IMG/VR virus record: IMGVR_UViG_3300050821_005908
Coordinates: 1-42,811 of that record
Length of the DNA: 42,811 bases
From: a virus
Reading direction: 5' to 3' (one strand)
The notes under the pieces were generated by a model. It ran no database searches, was not told the origin of the DNA, and saw only the letters and a program-made list of their open reading frames with translations. This document shows, piece by piece, positions 8,150-14,972 of this stretch (position 1 is the first letter of the stretch; each line of letters starts with the position of its first letter). Position numbers and translations under genes: made by a program.

Positions 8150-9793
8150 ATGCCCACCAAATCAGCAATCGCGTTCATCATCGTCCTGCTCACTAGCTCG
8201 TCCGTCCGGGCGATGACCTGGGCCGAGTCGCGCCCAATCGTGCCCGAGTCCATAGCCGACGTGAGCGATGTGCTGCCGCCCGACCTAGGCCAGACTTGTG
8301 CCTGCTCGCCGCCGCCCATCGTTGTCGGACTGTCACCGTCATTCTTTGGCCTAACCTACCTGTCAACGAGCCATGTTCCCACGGTCCCGTTCAAAATCCT
8401 GCGCATCTGGAACACCAGCTCGCCCAATGCCGCTGGCTGGGTCGGGCTGCAGCCAACGAGTGGCGCCCCCAGCTTCACCGCACTCAATACCTGGCTCGCT
8501 CAGGCCAATGCGAACGGCCAGGACGTGATGTGGACCGCAGGCCGCAATCCACCCTGGACCTTGACCGATGGCGTTGGAACGATTGCGGTCACCAATGGCG
8601 GCTCGGGCTACACGTCGCCGCCCACCGTCACCTTCACCGGGGGTGGTGGCACCGGGGCGAGCGCTACAGCAGTCTTGGGCGGCACCGGGGGGCAGCAGGT
8701 TGTCTCGGTCACGGTCAACATTAGCGGTACCGGGTATACCAGTCTGCCAACGATCGGGTTCACTAGCGGCAGTGGCGTTGGCGCTGCCGGGACCGCGACA
8801 ATGACGACCTGCACTGGCGGTCTATTCGGCACCGGCTGTCCACAACCGCCCAGCGACATCGACCTGGGCGACGCCAAGTGGAAAGCATTCATCACTGCGC
8901 TAGTTACCGACTCGCTAGCCCAGACGACCCACATAAAGTATTACGAGTGTGTCAACGAGTTCGACGCCTTGAGCGAATGGTCTGGCACGATTCAACAGTT
9001 GGTCAAGTTCTGTGGCGACATGGCCGCGATTGTCCACTCGCTCGACCCAGCTGCCCAGGTGTGGGGGCCCTCCAGTTCAACTGGCAACAGCTTCGGCGTC
9101 CACGGCTACGGCGGCTTCCATGGCGGCACCGGCTACATCGCAGCGGGCGGCGACGCAACATACGACGTGATGAACCTGCACAACTACATCTCAGGGTGCA
9201 ACGGCGCCCACCCTGGCAACGTCTGGTGCGACACGCCTGAGGGGATTGGCGGGGCGTCTGGCGGCATTGTCGAGTACATCGCCCAAGCCAAGATCCTGAC
9301 CAACAAACCGATTGGGTTCAGCGAGGGTAGCTGGGGCTGTGATGCCGGCAACACGATCACCGACGCGCTCAAGGTCAGCTTTTTGCTGCGCGACTATCTG
9401 TACATGTATAACGCCGGTATCACCAATTACGTCTGGTACTTTTGGGACACCAATGGCAACCCGCTCAGCAGTTCGTGCGGCACCCTGGCCCCGAGCGATG
9501 TCGCTGGCCCTGCCGCGGTCGCCTTCACCAGTCTACAGGCAGCGCTAGTCGGGTCCACGCACACGGTCAATAGCTGTGTCCACCCGGTCCTGTTGCAAAC
9601 CTGGTCGTGCGACCTGATCCTGACCGGGCCGATACCGGCAACGATAATCTGGAATCCATCGACGCCCACATCGTTCAGCCTAACCGGACCATATGCAGCC
9701 TACACGACCCAGACCAACTTGAAGGACGGCACCACCCAGGCCATCGTCGCCCACTCGGTCACAGCGGACAAGAACCCGATTATGGTGCAGTAA
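8150..9793 (+). CDS. Secreted clan GH-A-like glycoside hydrolase with inserted beta domain, about 547 aa
   Basis: ATG 8150 is preferred (GTG 8144 is possible). Residues 1-22 form a signal peptide. The catalytic barrel starts with LRIWNTSSPNAAGW and WMTAGRNPPW-like strands. The acid/base glutamate is in YYECVNEFD (Glu at about residue 270) and the probable nucleophile in IGFSEGSWGC (Glu about residue 392), the two-Glu arrangement of clan GH-A glycosidases (for example families 5 and 39). Between early barrel strands, at about residues 145-220, lies a beta insertion with two GSGYTSPPTVTF-type repeats. A C-terminal beta-sandwich closes the protein. Likely a polysaccharide depolymerase acting outside the cytoplasm; substrate unknown. 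It is not a recognisable endolysin. Confidence 0.65.
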   Translation: MPTKSAIAFIIVLLTSSSVRAMTWAESRPIVPESIADVSDVLPPDLGQTCACSPPPIVVGLSPSFFGLTYLSTSHVPTVPFKILRIWNTSSPNAAGWVGLQPTSGAPSFTALNTWLAQANANGQDVMWTAGRNPPWTLTDGVGTIAVTNGGSGYTSPPTVTFTGGGGTGASATAVLGGTGGQQVVSVTVNISGTGYTSLPTIGFTSGSGVGAAGTATMTTCTGGLFGTGCPQPPSDIDLGDAKWKAFITALVTDSLAQTTHIKYYECVNEFDALSEWSGTIQQLVKFCGDMAAIVHSLDPAAQVWGPSSSTGNSFGVHGYGGFHGGTGYIAAGGDATYDVMNLHNYISGCNGAHPGNVWCDTPEGIGGASGGIVEYIAQAKILTNKPIGFSEGSWGCDAGNTITDALKVSFLLRDYLYMYNAGITNYVWYFWDTNGNPLSSSCGTLAPSDVAGPAAVAFTSLQAALVGSTHTVNSCVHPVLLQTWSCDLILTGPIPATIIWNPSTPTSFSLTGPYAAYTTQTNLKDGTTQAIVAHSVTADKNPIMVQ

Positions 9794-9809
9794 GTCGAAG
9801 GAGATTAGA

Positions 9810-10475
9810 ATGATCAGACGAATTGTTATCGCGCTCGCATTAGTTTCATCGTTCGGTATCGCATTCGGCTTCGGTCGCGCCCAGACACCGACACCTGCCA
9901 CGGTCACAGTTGCCGCTGGCCAGGACTCGACTTGGCAACCGGTCATCGAACAACTGACCAATCGGATTATGCAGCTCGAGGCCAACGCACTCAAGTCCGA
10001 CCAGTGGCAAGCCTACCTAACCTATCGCATTCAGCTATTGGAAGCAGCCAATGGACTCAAGCCGCCCCCGGTGCCTGGCACCTGTCCTGCTCCTGGTGTG
10101 GTCGCGGCGGACGGGACTTGTGGCTGTCCTGCTCCGAATACAATGGTGAACGGGACTTGCACGCCACCAGGACCACCGCCCCCGCCAACCTGCACACCAC
10201 CCGCCACCTTGATCAATGGCGTTTGCACGACGCCGCCACCGCCAACAGGATCAACCGGATGGTTAGGCAGCGACGTGCTGACCGGCACGCTGGCAATCGG
10301 CTCAACTGTGACAATCAACAAGGCAGGTCCGTTGCGCGATACAGCTTGCACGGTCGCAGGTGGCGCTCTCGGCAATCCTGGCGCAATCCCGGTCGATGGT
10401 ACTGTTGCCAAGGTCGTGGCCGGACCATCGCCGCTGTGCCGAAATACCGTCATCTATTGGCAGGTTCAGTTCTAG
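9810..10475 (+). CDS. Secreted Cys/Pro-repeat protein with coiled coil, 221 aa
   Basis: GAAGGAGATTAGA precedes ATG 9810. Residues 1-25 are a signal peptide (ending GFGRAQ). Residues about 40-90 form an amphipathic coiled coil (EQLTNRIMQLEANALK). Residues about 90-148 are a Pro/Cys-rich region with repeated C-P-A-P-G / NGTC / CTPP units such as MVNGTCTPPGPPPPP and LINGVCTTPPPP. The last 75 residues form a beta-rich domain with two more Cys. The layout resembles an oligomeric extracellular stalk with a head. No family is recognised. It belongs to the run of exported proteins 4932-11492. Confidence 0.6.
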   Translation: MIRRIVIALALVSSFGIAFGFGRAQTPTPATVTVAAGQDSTWQPVIEQLTNRIMQLEANALKSDQWQAYLTYRIQLLEAANGLKPPPVPGTCPAPGVVAADGTCGCPAPNTMVNGTCTPPGPPPPPTCTPPATLINGVCTTPPPPTGSTGWLGSDVLTGTLAIGSTVTINKAGPLRDTACTVAGGALGNPGAIPVDGTVAKVVAGPSPLCRNTVIYWQVQF

Positions 10476-10477
10476 CA

Positions 10478-10753
10478 ATGGTCGTTCGTTATGTTCACGG
10501 TCTTACCAAGCGAGAGCTTGAGGCTGTCGGCCATGTTTGCCGCGGTCTGTGCAACAAAGAGGTCGCATGGGAAATGCATATCTCGCCACATACCGTGCGC
10601 TGCACCCTGGTAAACGTCTACGCCAAGCTGAATATCCATACCCGCTACGAGCTATTGATGTGGGCAATTGATCGTGGCCTATTCAAGCGTAAGGAATTGG
10701 AAGCGGTTGAGCAGCAGATATTCGACGGTGCCATGTCGGCAAGGTTGCAATGA
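10478..10753 (+). CDS. LuxR-type (GerE) helix-turn-helix regulator, 91 aa
   Basis: ATG 10478 follows the previous stop by 2 nt. The whole protein is a GerE domain: LTKRELEAVGHVCRGLCNKE, then AWEMHISPHTVRCTLVNVYA and KLNIHTRYELLMWA, matching the LuxR/FixJ DNA-binding consensus (LTxRExEV, NKEIAxxLxIS, TVKxHxxxIYxKL, xRxEL). There is no autoinducer or receiver domain, so it would bind DNA constitutively or respond through a partner. It lies inside a late-type run of secreted proteins and overlaps the next gene by 4 nt. Candidate functions are late-gene timing or manipulation of host LuxR regulons. Confidence 0.8.
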   Translation: MVVRYVHGLTKRELEAVGHVCRGLCNKEVAWEMHISPHTVRCTLVNVYAKLNIHTRYELLMWAIDRGLFKRKELEAVEQQIFDGAMSARLQ

Positions 10754-11154
10754 CCAAGTCACTCGTTCTGCTTTGGTTGCTATTGACGCCCGCGACGGCA
10801 CTGGTTCCATGCCAAACAAGCGGCTGCCCAGTCGGGTCAACGGTCCACACGATCGCTACCGCCAATGTACGGGCAACGTGCAGCGTCGCAGCAACGATCG
10901 TCAAGACTGAGCCCGCGGGCGCTCAGGCCATAGTCACATCCGGCCCGGTCCCGACCGCTGGCGGCTTCGACTATCTGGGGGTTCGGTTTAGCGATGGCGT
11001 CAGCGGTTGCGTGGGCGATGACAATACAACCTTGGTCACGATCGCACCACCGCCAGCGACGCCACCGGTCTATACGCTTACCGTAGCAAGCGGCGGGGTA
11101 ACTCTTTTCACCGTCACCTGCAGCTCAACGAACGGAGTCTACTCATGCAAGTAA
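10750..11154 (+). CDS. Secreted bacterial SH3-like domain protein, 134 aa
   Basis: Overlaps the LuxR gene by ATGA. Residues 1-18 form a signal peptide (MTKSLVLLWLLLTPATAL). Residues 30-100 look like a bacterial SH3 domain: TANVRATCSVAATIVKTEP, then GGFDYLGVRFSDGVSGCVGD, matching the NVRxxPSxxxxVixtxxxG...WxxVxxxxGxxGWv pattern with Cys in place of Trp. SH3b domains bind cell-wall material in many bacterial and phage proteins. A short C-terminal beta segment with two Cys follows. Perhaps a wall-binding or adhesin accessory protein. Confidence 0.6.
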   Translation: MTKSLVLLWLLLTPATALVPCQTSGCPVGSTVHTIATANVRATCSVAATIVKTEPAGAQAIVTSGPVPTAGGFDYLGVRFSDGVSGCVGDDNTTLVTIAPPPATPPVYTLTVASGGVTLFTVTCSSTNGVYSCK

Positions 11155-11492
11155 TTCGCCTAGCTTTACTGTTATTGTTCTCTGCCACCGTCGCAGCAGC
11201 CCAGACCTCGCACTCGGTCAAAATCACCTGGACCGATACCGTCAATCCGGCTGGTACCACCTACAATGTCTACAAAGCGAACACGAATTGCACCGGGACG
11301 CCCACATTCGTCAAGCTGAACACGGCGCCCATTACGACGCAATCGTACACCGACACCAATGTTGCAGCGGGTACCTATTGCTATAGCGCTACAGCAGTCG
11401 GCCCAGGTGGCGAGTCGGCCCAGTCCAATACCGGGTCAGCCAACGTGCTCGCGCCGCCGAGTGTCATCACTATCACTGTTACGGTTCAATGA
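11145..11492 (+). CDS. Secreted fibronectin type III domain protein, 115 aa
   Basis: ATG 11145 overlaps the upstream gene by 10 nt. Residues 1-20 are a signal peptide (cleavage after VAAAQ likely). The remainder is one fibronectin type III domain: HSVKITWTDTVNPAGTTYNV with the WT and YNVYKA strands, SYTDTNVAAGTYCYSATAVG and GGESAQSN. FnIII domains mediate carbohydrate or protein contacts in phage structural proteins and secreted enzymes. Last of six consecutive signal-peptide proteins in this block, apart from the LuxR gene. Confidence 0.7.
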   Translation: MQVIRLALLLLFSATVAAAQTSHSVKITWTDTVNPAGTTYNVYKANTNCTGTPTFVKLNTAPITTQSYTDTNVAAGTYCYSATAVGPGGESAQSNTGSANVLAPPSVITITVTVQ

Positions 11493-11785
11493 CCCAGCCG
11501 CCCGAGCCACACCCGCTCGACCATCCGTGCTCTAGTCGCTGGCAATGCTGGCTAAATTCGTTGGCCACGCCTGGTGGCAACCTGTTCCTGCTCTGTTCGC
11601 TATTGCTATTGTTCATCCCGACTATGATCCTGTTGATGGTGGCATTCGGGCCAGGGTCGCCTGTCGTTATCACGATCGTCACGATCACCAGCGGATTCGC
11701 CGGGGCCATTACGACCCGCATGAACGATAGCGGCGGCGCCCGCCACCAGAACGAACGTGCCAACGACCAATCTAAGCTCAGGTGA
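11489..11785 (+). CDS. Small membrane protein, two TM segments, 98 aa
   Basis: Overlaps the FnIII gene by ATGA. A hydrophobic segment at about residues 31-53 (GNLFLLCSLLLLFIPTMILL) and a second at about 58-76 (VVITIVTITSGFAGAI) with a charged C-terminal tail. First gene of the membrane-protein cluster that includes the 3TM holin, so a lysis-related role is possible. No family is recognised. Confidence 0.6.
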   Translation: MTQPPEPHPLDHPCSSRWQCWLNSLATPGGNLFLLCSLLLLFIPTMILLMVAFGPGSPVVITIVTITSGFAGAITTRMNDSGGARHQNERANDQSKLR

Positions 11786-11789
11786 CCAG

Positions 11790-12170
11790 GTGAGCGATAA
11801 GGAACCGTGGCATCCAATTGTTCCGCTTACTATCAAGGAGTTTGTGGACCGCACCCTCGCTGCGGAGGTCAAGCGGATTGAGGCTGTGTGGAAAGCCGAA
11901 ACCGAATCCCGTGACAAAGCCCGCGACATTCAGGCGATGGAGCTATCGCGCCGGCTGGACGACCTGAACCATGCCCACCAGAATGCCGAAAAGGACAAGC
12001 AGGCCTTTCTGACCAAGGCAACGTATGAGGCTTTCCTGAAAGGTTTCGAATCGTGGAGTCGCGAAGTCAATACCTATATGTCCAACCAGCAGGGACGCAC
12101 CGCGGCCTACGTCTCGATCGTGGGTATCGTGATCTTGTTGATCGGTGTGCTGCTCAAGTTCTGGAAATGA
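11790..12170 (+). CDS. Coiled-coil protein with C-terminal TM anchor (XhlA-like layout), 126 aa
   Basis: GTG 11790 with AGGTGA just upstream is preferred; an upstream GTG at 11757 would add 11 residues. Residues about 20-80 are a charged helix (RTLAAEVKRIEAVWKAETES). The C-terminal 20 residues form one TM segment (YVSIVGIVILLIGVLLKFW). This N-terminal amphipathic coil plus C-terminal anchor is like the haemolysin XhlA type proteins that assist phage lysis, but the resemblance is architectural only. A spanin-like role is also conceivable. Confidence 0.55.
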   Translation: MSDKEPWHPIVPLTIKEFVDRTLAAEVKRIEAVWKAETESRDKARDIQAMELSRRLDDLNHAHQNAEKDKQAFLTKATYEAFLKGFESWSREVNTYMSNQQGRTAAYVSIVGIVILLIGVLLKFWK

Positions 12171-12180
12171 CGGAGGTACT

Positions 12181-12339
12181 ATGCTGCTGCTTATCATCAT
12201 CGTTCTGGTCTTGCTCTCGTTCGGTAGCGGATTCTACCGCACTGACTACCGCACGCCTGGATTCGGAATTGGTACAATCCTGCTCATCATCTTGATCTAT
12301 CTGCTATTGACCGGGGGCCTGGGCAACATTCACCTGTAG
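12181..12339 (+). CDS. DUF3309-like small membrane protein, 52 aa
   Basis: ATG 12181 follows CGGAGGTACT, a strong ribosome binding site, so the longer frame from 12145 is rejected. Starts MLLLIIIVLVLLSFG, then a polar turn with YRTDYRTPGFG and a second hydrophobic segment GTILLIILIYLLLTGGL. This Leu/Ile-rich, glycine-hinged two-segment layout matches small DUF3309-type proteins found in Proteobacteria and phages. Function unknown. Confidence 0.6.
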   Translation: MLLLIIIVLVLLSFGSGFYRTDYRTPGFGIGTILLIILIYLLLTGGLGNIHL

Positions 12340-12357
12340 CGAAAGGACGATACCAAC

Positions 12358-12594
12358 ATGAGCTTTCTCAATTCGCTATCTGAATATGTCAATCTGCGTT
12401 ACGCGGTCATGCTATTGGGCATTGTGCTGTTCGTGATCGGAATCTTGGTCGGCTGGCACGAGATTCGCACCCTGGTCAAGCTACTGCTGGTGTTCGGCGC
12501 GATCGCGTTCGCCGTTGGGCTCAAGTTCAATGCGCTGTACAATGTGACGCCGCCACCAATTACAATCAGCCAATCGAAAGCGACCAAGCTGTGA
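12358..12594 (+). CDS. Small membrane protein, two TM segments, 78 aa
   Basis: GAAAGGACGATACCAAC precedes ATG 12358. Two hydrophobic segments: about residues 13-31 (LRYAVMLLGIVLFVIGILVG) and 39-57 (LVKLLLVFGAIAFAVGLKF), then a polar tail with PPP. Member of the holin-region membrane cluster; no family is recognised. Confidence 0.6.
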   Translation: MSFLNSLSEYVNLRYAVMLLGIVLFVIGILVGWHEIRTLVKLLLVFGAIAFAVGLKFNALYNVTPPPITISQSKATKL

Positions 12595-12806
12595 CTTGGC
12601 GCGACCAATTCAACTTTCCAACATGGAACCTGGCGCTATGGGTCGTTTGGGCTGCGACGTTCGCGGTCCTAGAGTTCTTGGGCGTCCGCTACCCAGACCG
12701 GTTTGCCACCTTGACCTACCTGTCTAAGCACGCGGTCCCTCGATTCGCCCTGGCCATGTTCCTGGGCTGGCTCGGGTACCATTTCTTGGTGGAGGCGACA
12801 AAGTAA
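12591..12806 (+). CDS. Small membrane protein, 71 aa
   Basis: GTG 12591 overlaps the preceding TGA. Two probable TM segments: ALWVVWAATFAVLEFLGV (about residues 15-32) and FALAMFLGWLGYHFLVEA (about 52-69), separated by a polar loop with YPDRFATLTY. Overlaps the holin gene start by one base, which suggests translational coupling to the holin. It could be an antiholin-like partner, an inference from position only. Confidence 0.55.
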   Translation: MTWRDQFNFPTWNLALWVVWAATFAVLEFLGVRYPDRFATLTYLSKHAVPRFALAMFLGWLGYHFLVEATK

Positions 12807-13294
12807 TGGCGGACATCGGAAAGTTCTTCGGGTCACTGTTCGGTAGCGCGGTAGGTGGCGTGGCGACGCCCGCAGCCAGCATCGTCGATGGCGCCAGTAA
12901 AATAATCGGGCTATTCAAACTGTCGCCCGAGGTCAAGGCCCAACTGCAGGCCCAGCTGACCGCCGAGAATGTCGATATCGAAAAAGCCGAACTGGCGGCG
13001 CAATTGGCCATGGCCCAGGGCCAACTGGATATCAACAAGACTGAGGCCAGCTCAACCTCGGTCTTTATTGCCGGCTGGCGCCCCGCGGTCGGCTGGGTCT
13101 GTGTGACCGCGTTGGCCTATGCCTATGTCGTCCAACCGTTCGCCCAATTCGTTGCGGCCTTGTTCAAAGTGGACCTGACCGCGCTGCCCCGGCTGGACAC
13201 CAGCACCCTGATTGGCGGCCTACTAATTCCGCTGTTGGGCATCGCCACGCTCAGGACGGTCGAGAAAGTTACGGGTACGGAGGGCAATCGCTAA
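12806..13294 (+). CDS. 3TM holin (GTA_holin_3TM-like), 162 aa
   Basis: Residues 1-75 contain a Gly/Ala start and a coiled coil (SPEVKAQLQAQLTAENVDIE). The conserved core is SVFIAGWRPAVGWVCVTALA and the following AYVVQPFAQFVAAL, then a linker and LIGGLLIPLLGIATLRTVEK, matching the 3-TM holin family first described in gene transfer agents (PF11351). Holins form inner-membrane lesions that time lysis. It sits in a chain of overlapping membrane genes, as expected for a lysis cassette, although no endolysin is recognised beside it. Confidence 0.85.
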   Translation: MADIGKFFGSLFGSAVGGVATPAASIVDGASKIIGLFKLSPEVKAQLQAQLTAENVDIEKAELAAQLAMAQGQLDINKTEASSTSVFIAGWRPAVGWVCVTALAYAYVVQPFAQFVAALFKVDLTALPRLDTSTLIGGLLIPLLGIATLRTVEKVTGTEGNR

Positions 13295-13455
13295 TGGAGA
13301 TCGACGGCCTGGTCTATTCGGCCTACCCATTGGGTGGCGACATGTGGATGGTCAAGCGCTTCCACGGCGAGCGCTGGGTCGAGTCGCTCATCCACTGCAC
13401 CGGCGACGCCGAGGCCGCTATCAAGGCCGCGATCGCCCGCGGGTCATGGGCCTAG
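13294..13455 (+). CDS. Small hypothetical protein, 53 aa
   Basis: ATG 13294 overlaps the holin stop (TAATGG). The product starts MEIDGLVYSAYPLGGDMWMV and ends with an Ala-rich helix (DAEAAIKAAIARGSWA). It is soluble, with one Cys. The position in the operon and the one-base overlap support translation. Function not recognised. Confidence 0.6.
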   Translation: MEIDGLVYSAYPLGGDMWMVKRFHGERWVESLIHCTGDAEAAIKAAIARGSWA

Positions 13456-13483
13456 CCGCAACGAATCCCAGCCAGGTGGTGTT

Positions 13484-13846
13484 ATGCAGATCGATGTAAC
13501 AGTTCGCTTCGTACAAGACCCGGCCACGGCCAATTTGCTTAACCAGGTCTTGACCAAGCTAGATCAACTCTCAAAGGAGGTAGTACAAGGTATGAGCACA
13601 ACGAATCAAGGTCTGGCAGCGTTGCAGTCCGATATGGCCAAGCTGCAAGCTGCCAATCAGCAAATTTTGGCGGACGTGACTAAGTTGCTGGCGAATCAGC
13701 AACCGGGACTGCAACCCGGCCAGGTCATCGTCAACCAGGCCGACATCGATGCACTGGATGCGACGGTGCAAAGTGTGACCGGGGCCGATACCAGCGCCGA
13801 CGCAACTGTCAACCCGAAGCCGCCGGCTGCTGCCAGCAAACCGTAG
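13484..13846 (+). CDS. Coiled-coil hypothetical protein, 120 aa
   Basis: ATG 13484 follows GGTGGTGTT. Residues about 20-70 are an amphipathic helical region (LLNQVLTKLDQLSKEVVQG...ALQSDMAKLQAA), followed by QQPGLQPGQVIVNQADID and a Pro/Ala tail. A second in-frame ATG at 13592 is preceded by AAGGAGG (13574-13580), so a shorter 84-aa product may also be made. Last gene before the terminator at 13870. Function unknown; fibre-trimerisation or chaperone roles are possible. Confidence 0.6.
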   Translation: MQIDVTVRFVQDPATANLLNQVLTKLDQLSKEVVQGMSTTNQGLAALQSDMAKLQAANQQILADVTKLLANQQPGLQPGQVIVNQADIDALDATVQSVTGADTSADATVNPKPPAAASKP

Positions 13847-13869
13847 TCGATTGCAATTGTTCAGGTGGG

Positions 13870-13906
13870 GCGGGACCGTGCTAGTCCAGGCGGTCCTGCT
13901 TTATTT
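13870..13906 (+). terminator. Rho-independent terminator of the rightward late transcript
   Basis: Stem GCGGGACCG (13870-13878) pairs with CGGTCCTGC (13891-13899) with one G-U pair and a 12-nt loop, followed by TTTATTT. The U-rich tail is only on the plus strand. It lies between the last rightward gene (ends 13846) and the end of the leftward operon (13945), where a terminator is expected. Confidence 0.8.
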
Positions 13907-13944
13907 CTGATCGAGCGTTGGGCTGGACTCCCGCGCTGGCGTGG

Positions 13945-14301
13945 TCACTGACCCCTCGTGATGCCGGGCTGCTTCATGCGCTCGGGATACTTGGTCTGAA
14001 ACTCCGTGAACTTGCGAATGTTCTCGTCGATGCCTTCGAGCAGGTAGTCGTTGCATCCGTCTGCCACGGCCAACTCGCGGTACTTTCGCAGAGCGGGAAT
14101 CGCCAACCAGTCTCGCGCCCGCATCAGGAACAAAGGTTCCTCTAGCGGCAGCACTTCCCCATTGGTCGTCTTGATTATTTCGTCGCCCATCACAGCAAAC
14201 TTCGTGTCAATCGGTCTCACTCCCCACCACCCTCTCCCGGCGCAATCGCTGCCCGGCCCGCCCGTTTCACAACTACCACTCGACCCATCGTCTTGCGGCA
14301 T
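13945..14301 (-). CDS. Hypothetical phage protein, up to 118 aa, last gene of the leftward operon
   Basis: The conserved-looking part begins around DTKFAVMGDEIIKTTNGEV and includes PLFLMRARDWLAIPALRKYR and an acidic helix with IDENIRKFTEFQTKYPER. The first 27 residues from ATG 14301 are low complexity (GSSGSCETGGPGSD), so GTG 14220, preceded by GGTGGGGA, is a plausible alternative start giving 91 aa. The central pattern is common in hypothetical proteins of proteobacterial phages. No function is assigned. Confidence 0.6.
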   Translation of the reverse strand: MPQDDGSSGSCETGGPGSDCAGRGWWGVRPIDTKFAVMGDEIIKTTNGEVLPLEEPLFLMRARDWLAIPALRKYRELAVADGCNDYLLEGIDENIRKFTEFQTKYPERMKQPGITRGQ

Positions 14302-14327
14302 ACCGCTCGCTCGATCTCAGTGTGGCT

Positions 14328-14657
14328 TCAGTTTTTCGCCTCATAACAATGGTTATCGCCAGCGTTCGCTTCGCGGCTCAAGCGACGGGATTCCAATATC
14401 GCCGTGGTTTCTTCCGCCAACTTATGTGGGTCGAGCATCATAATCGTGCGCTGCATCGCTGCACTTCCACACACGGACATCTCAACCTTGACCTCGAATT
14501 GCTTGCGGAACATTCCTTTGAACAGGTCCCATCGGCTGATTCCTACAACTGTTTTGTTGTGCAAAAACGGGTCGTGTAGCGGCTGCTCGCGGATGACCTT
14601 GCCGTCAACGCGCGTCGTAATCGTGAATTGCTCTGTACCAGTCTCACCAAGCATCAT
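14328..14657 (-). CDS. Hypothetical protein, 109 aa
   Basis: ATG 14657 overlaps the upstream gene stop (ATGA). The product has a beta-rich N-terminal half (TEQFTITTRVDGKVIREQPL) and FRKQFEVKVEMSVCGS, with a helical, charged C-terminus. A nearly identical layout is common in small phage proteins of unknown role. No catalytic motif seen. Confidence 0.6.
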   Translation of the reverse strand: MMLGETGTEQFTITTRVDGKVIREQPLHDPFLHNKTVVGISRWDLFKGMFRKQFEVKVEMSVCGSAAMQRTIMMLDPHKLAEETTAILESRRLSREANAGDNHCYEAKN

Positions 14658-14953
14658 TCCCCCTTTAGCAAATCTTTGCCTTCACGTGCGAACCAAGCCT
14701 CGGCTTCCTCGCGGGTATCGTCCCATTGACCGTCAATTACTTCGCGGGCGATGGCGGTCGCCTCTGCGATTCTCTTGGCATTCGTAGACTGGCGGGCAAT
14801 GCCTCGAAGTAATCGCACTAACTCCACTTTTGGTGTAGCGTGCTTAGCATTCTCAAAGTCCGAGAACTCGCCATCCTCGGCACGCTTGGCAAGGTCAGCA
14901 CTGACTCCTTGTAATCGAATAGCGAGCCGCATCTTGGTTAGACCTTCAGCCAC
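14654..14953 (-). CDS. Hypothetical helical protein, 99 aa
   Basis: GTG 14953 is chosen because AGGAGGTCTGGGC lies just upstream; the frame extends to 15046 but that part overlaps the upstream gene. The product is highly charged and helical (MRLAIRLQGVSADLAKRAED and AEATAIAREVIDGQWDDTRE). Overlaps the next gene by ATGA. Function unknown. Confidence 0.6.
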   Translation of the reverse strand: MAEGLTKMRLAIRLQGVSADLAKRAEDGEFSDFENAKHATPKVELVRLLRGIARQSTNAKRIAEATAIAREVIDGQWDDTREEAEAWFAREGKDLLKGE

Positions 14954-14972
14954 GCCCAGACCTCCTGTAACG

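Noticed and set aside
9932-10477. Long frame upstream of the LuxR domain (273 aa in total)
   Set aside because: Its upstream part is out of frame with the signal-peptide gene at 9810 and reads as Trp/His/Arg-rich nonsense; the GerE domain starts at ATG 10478.
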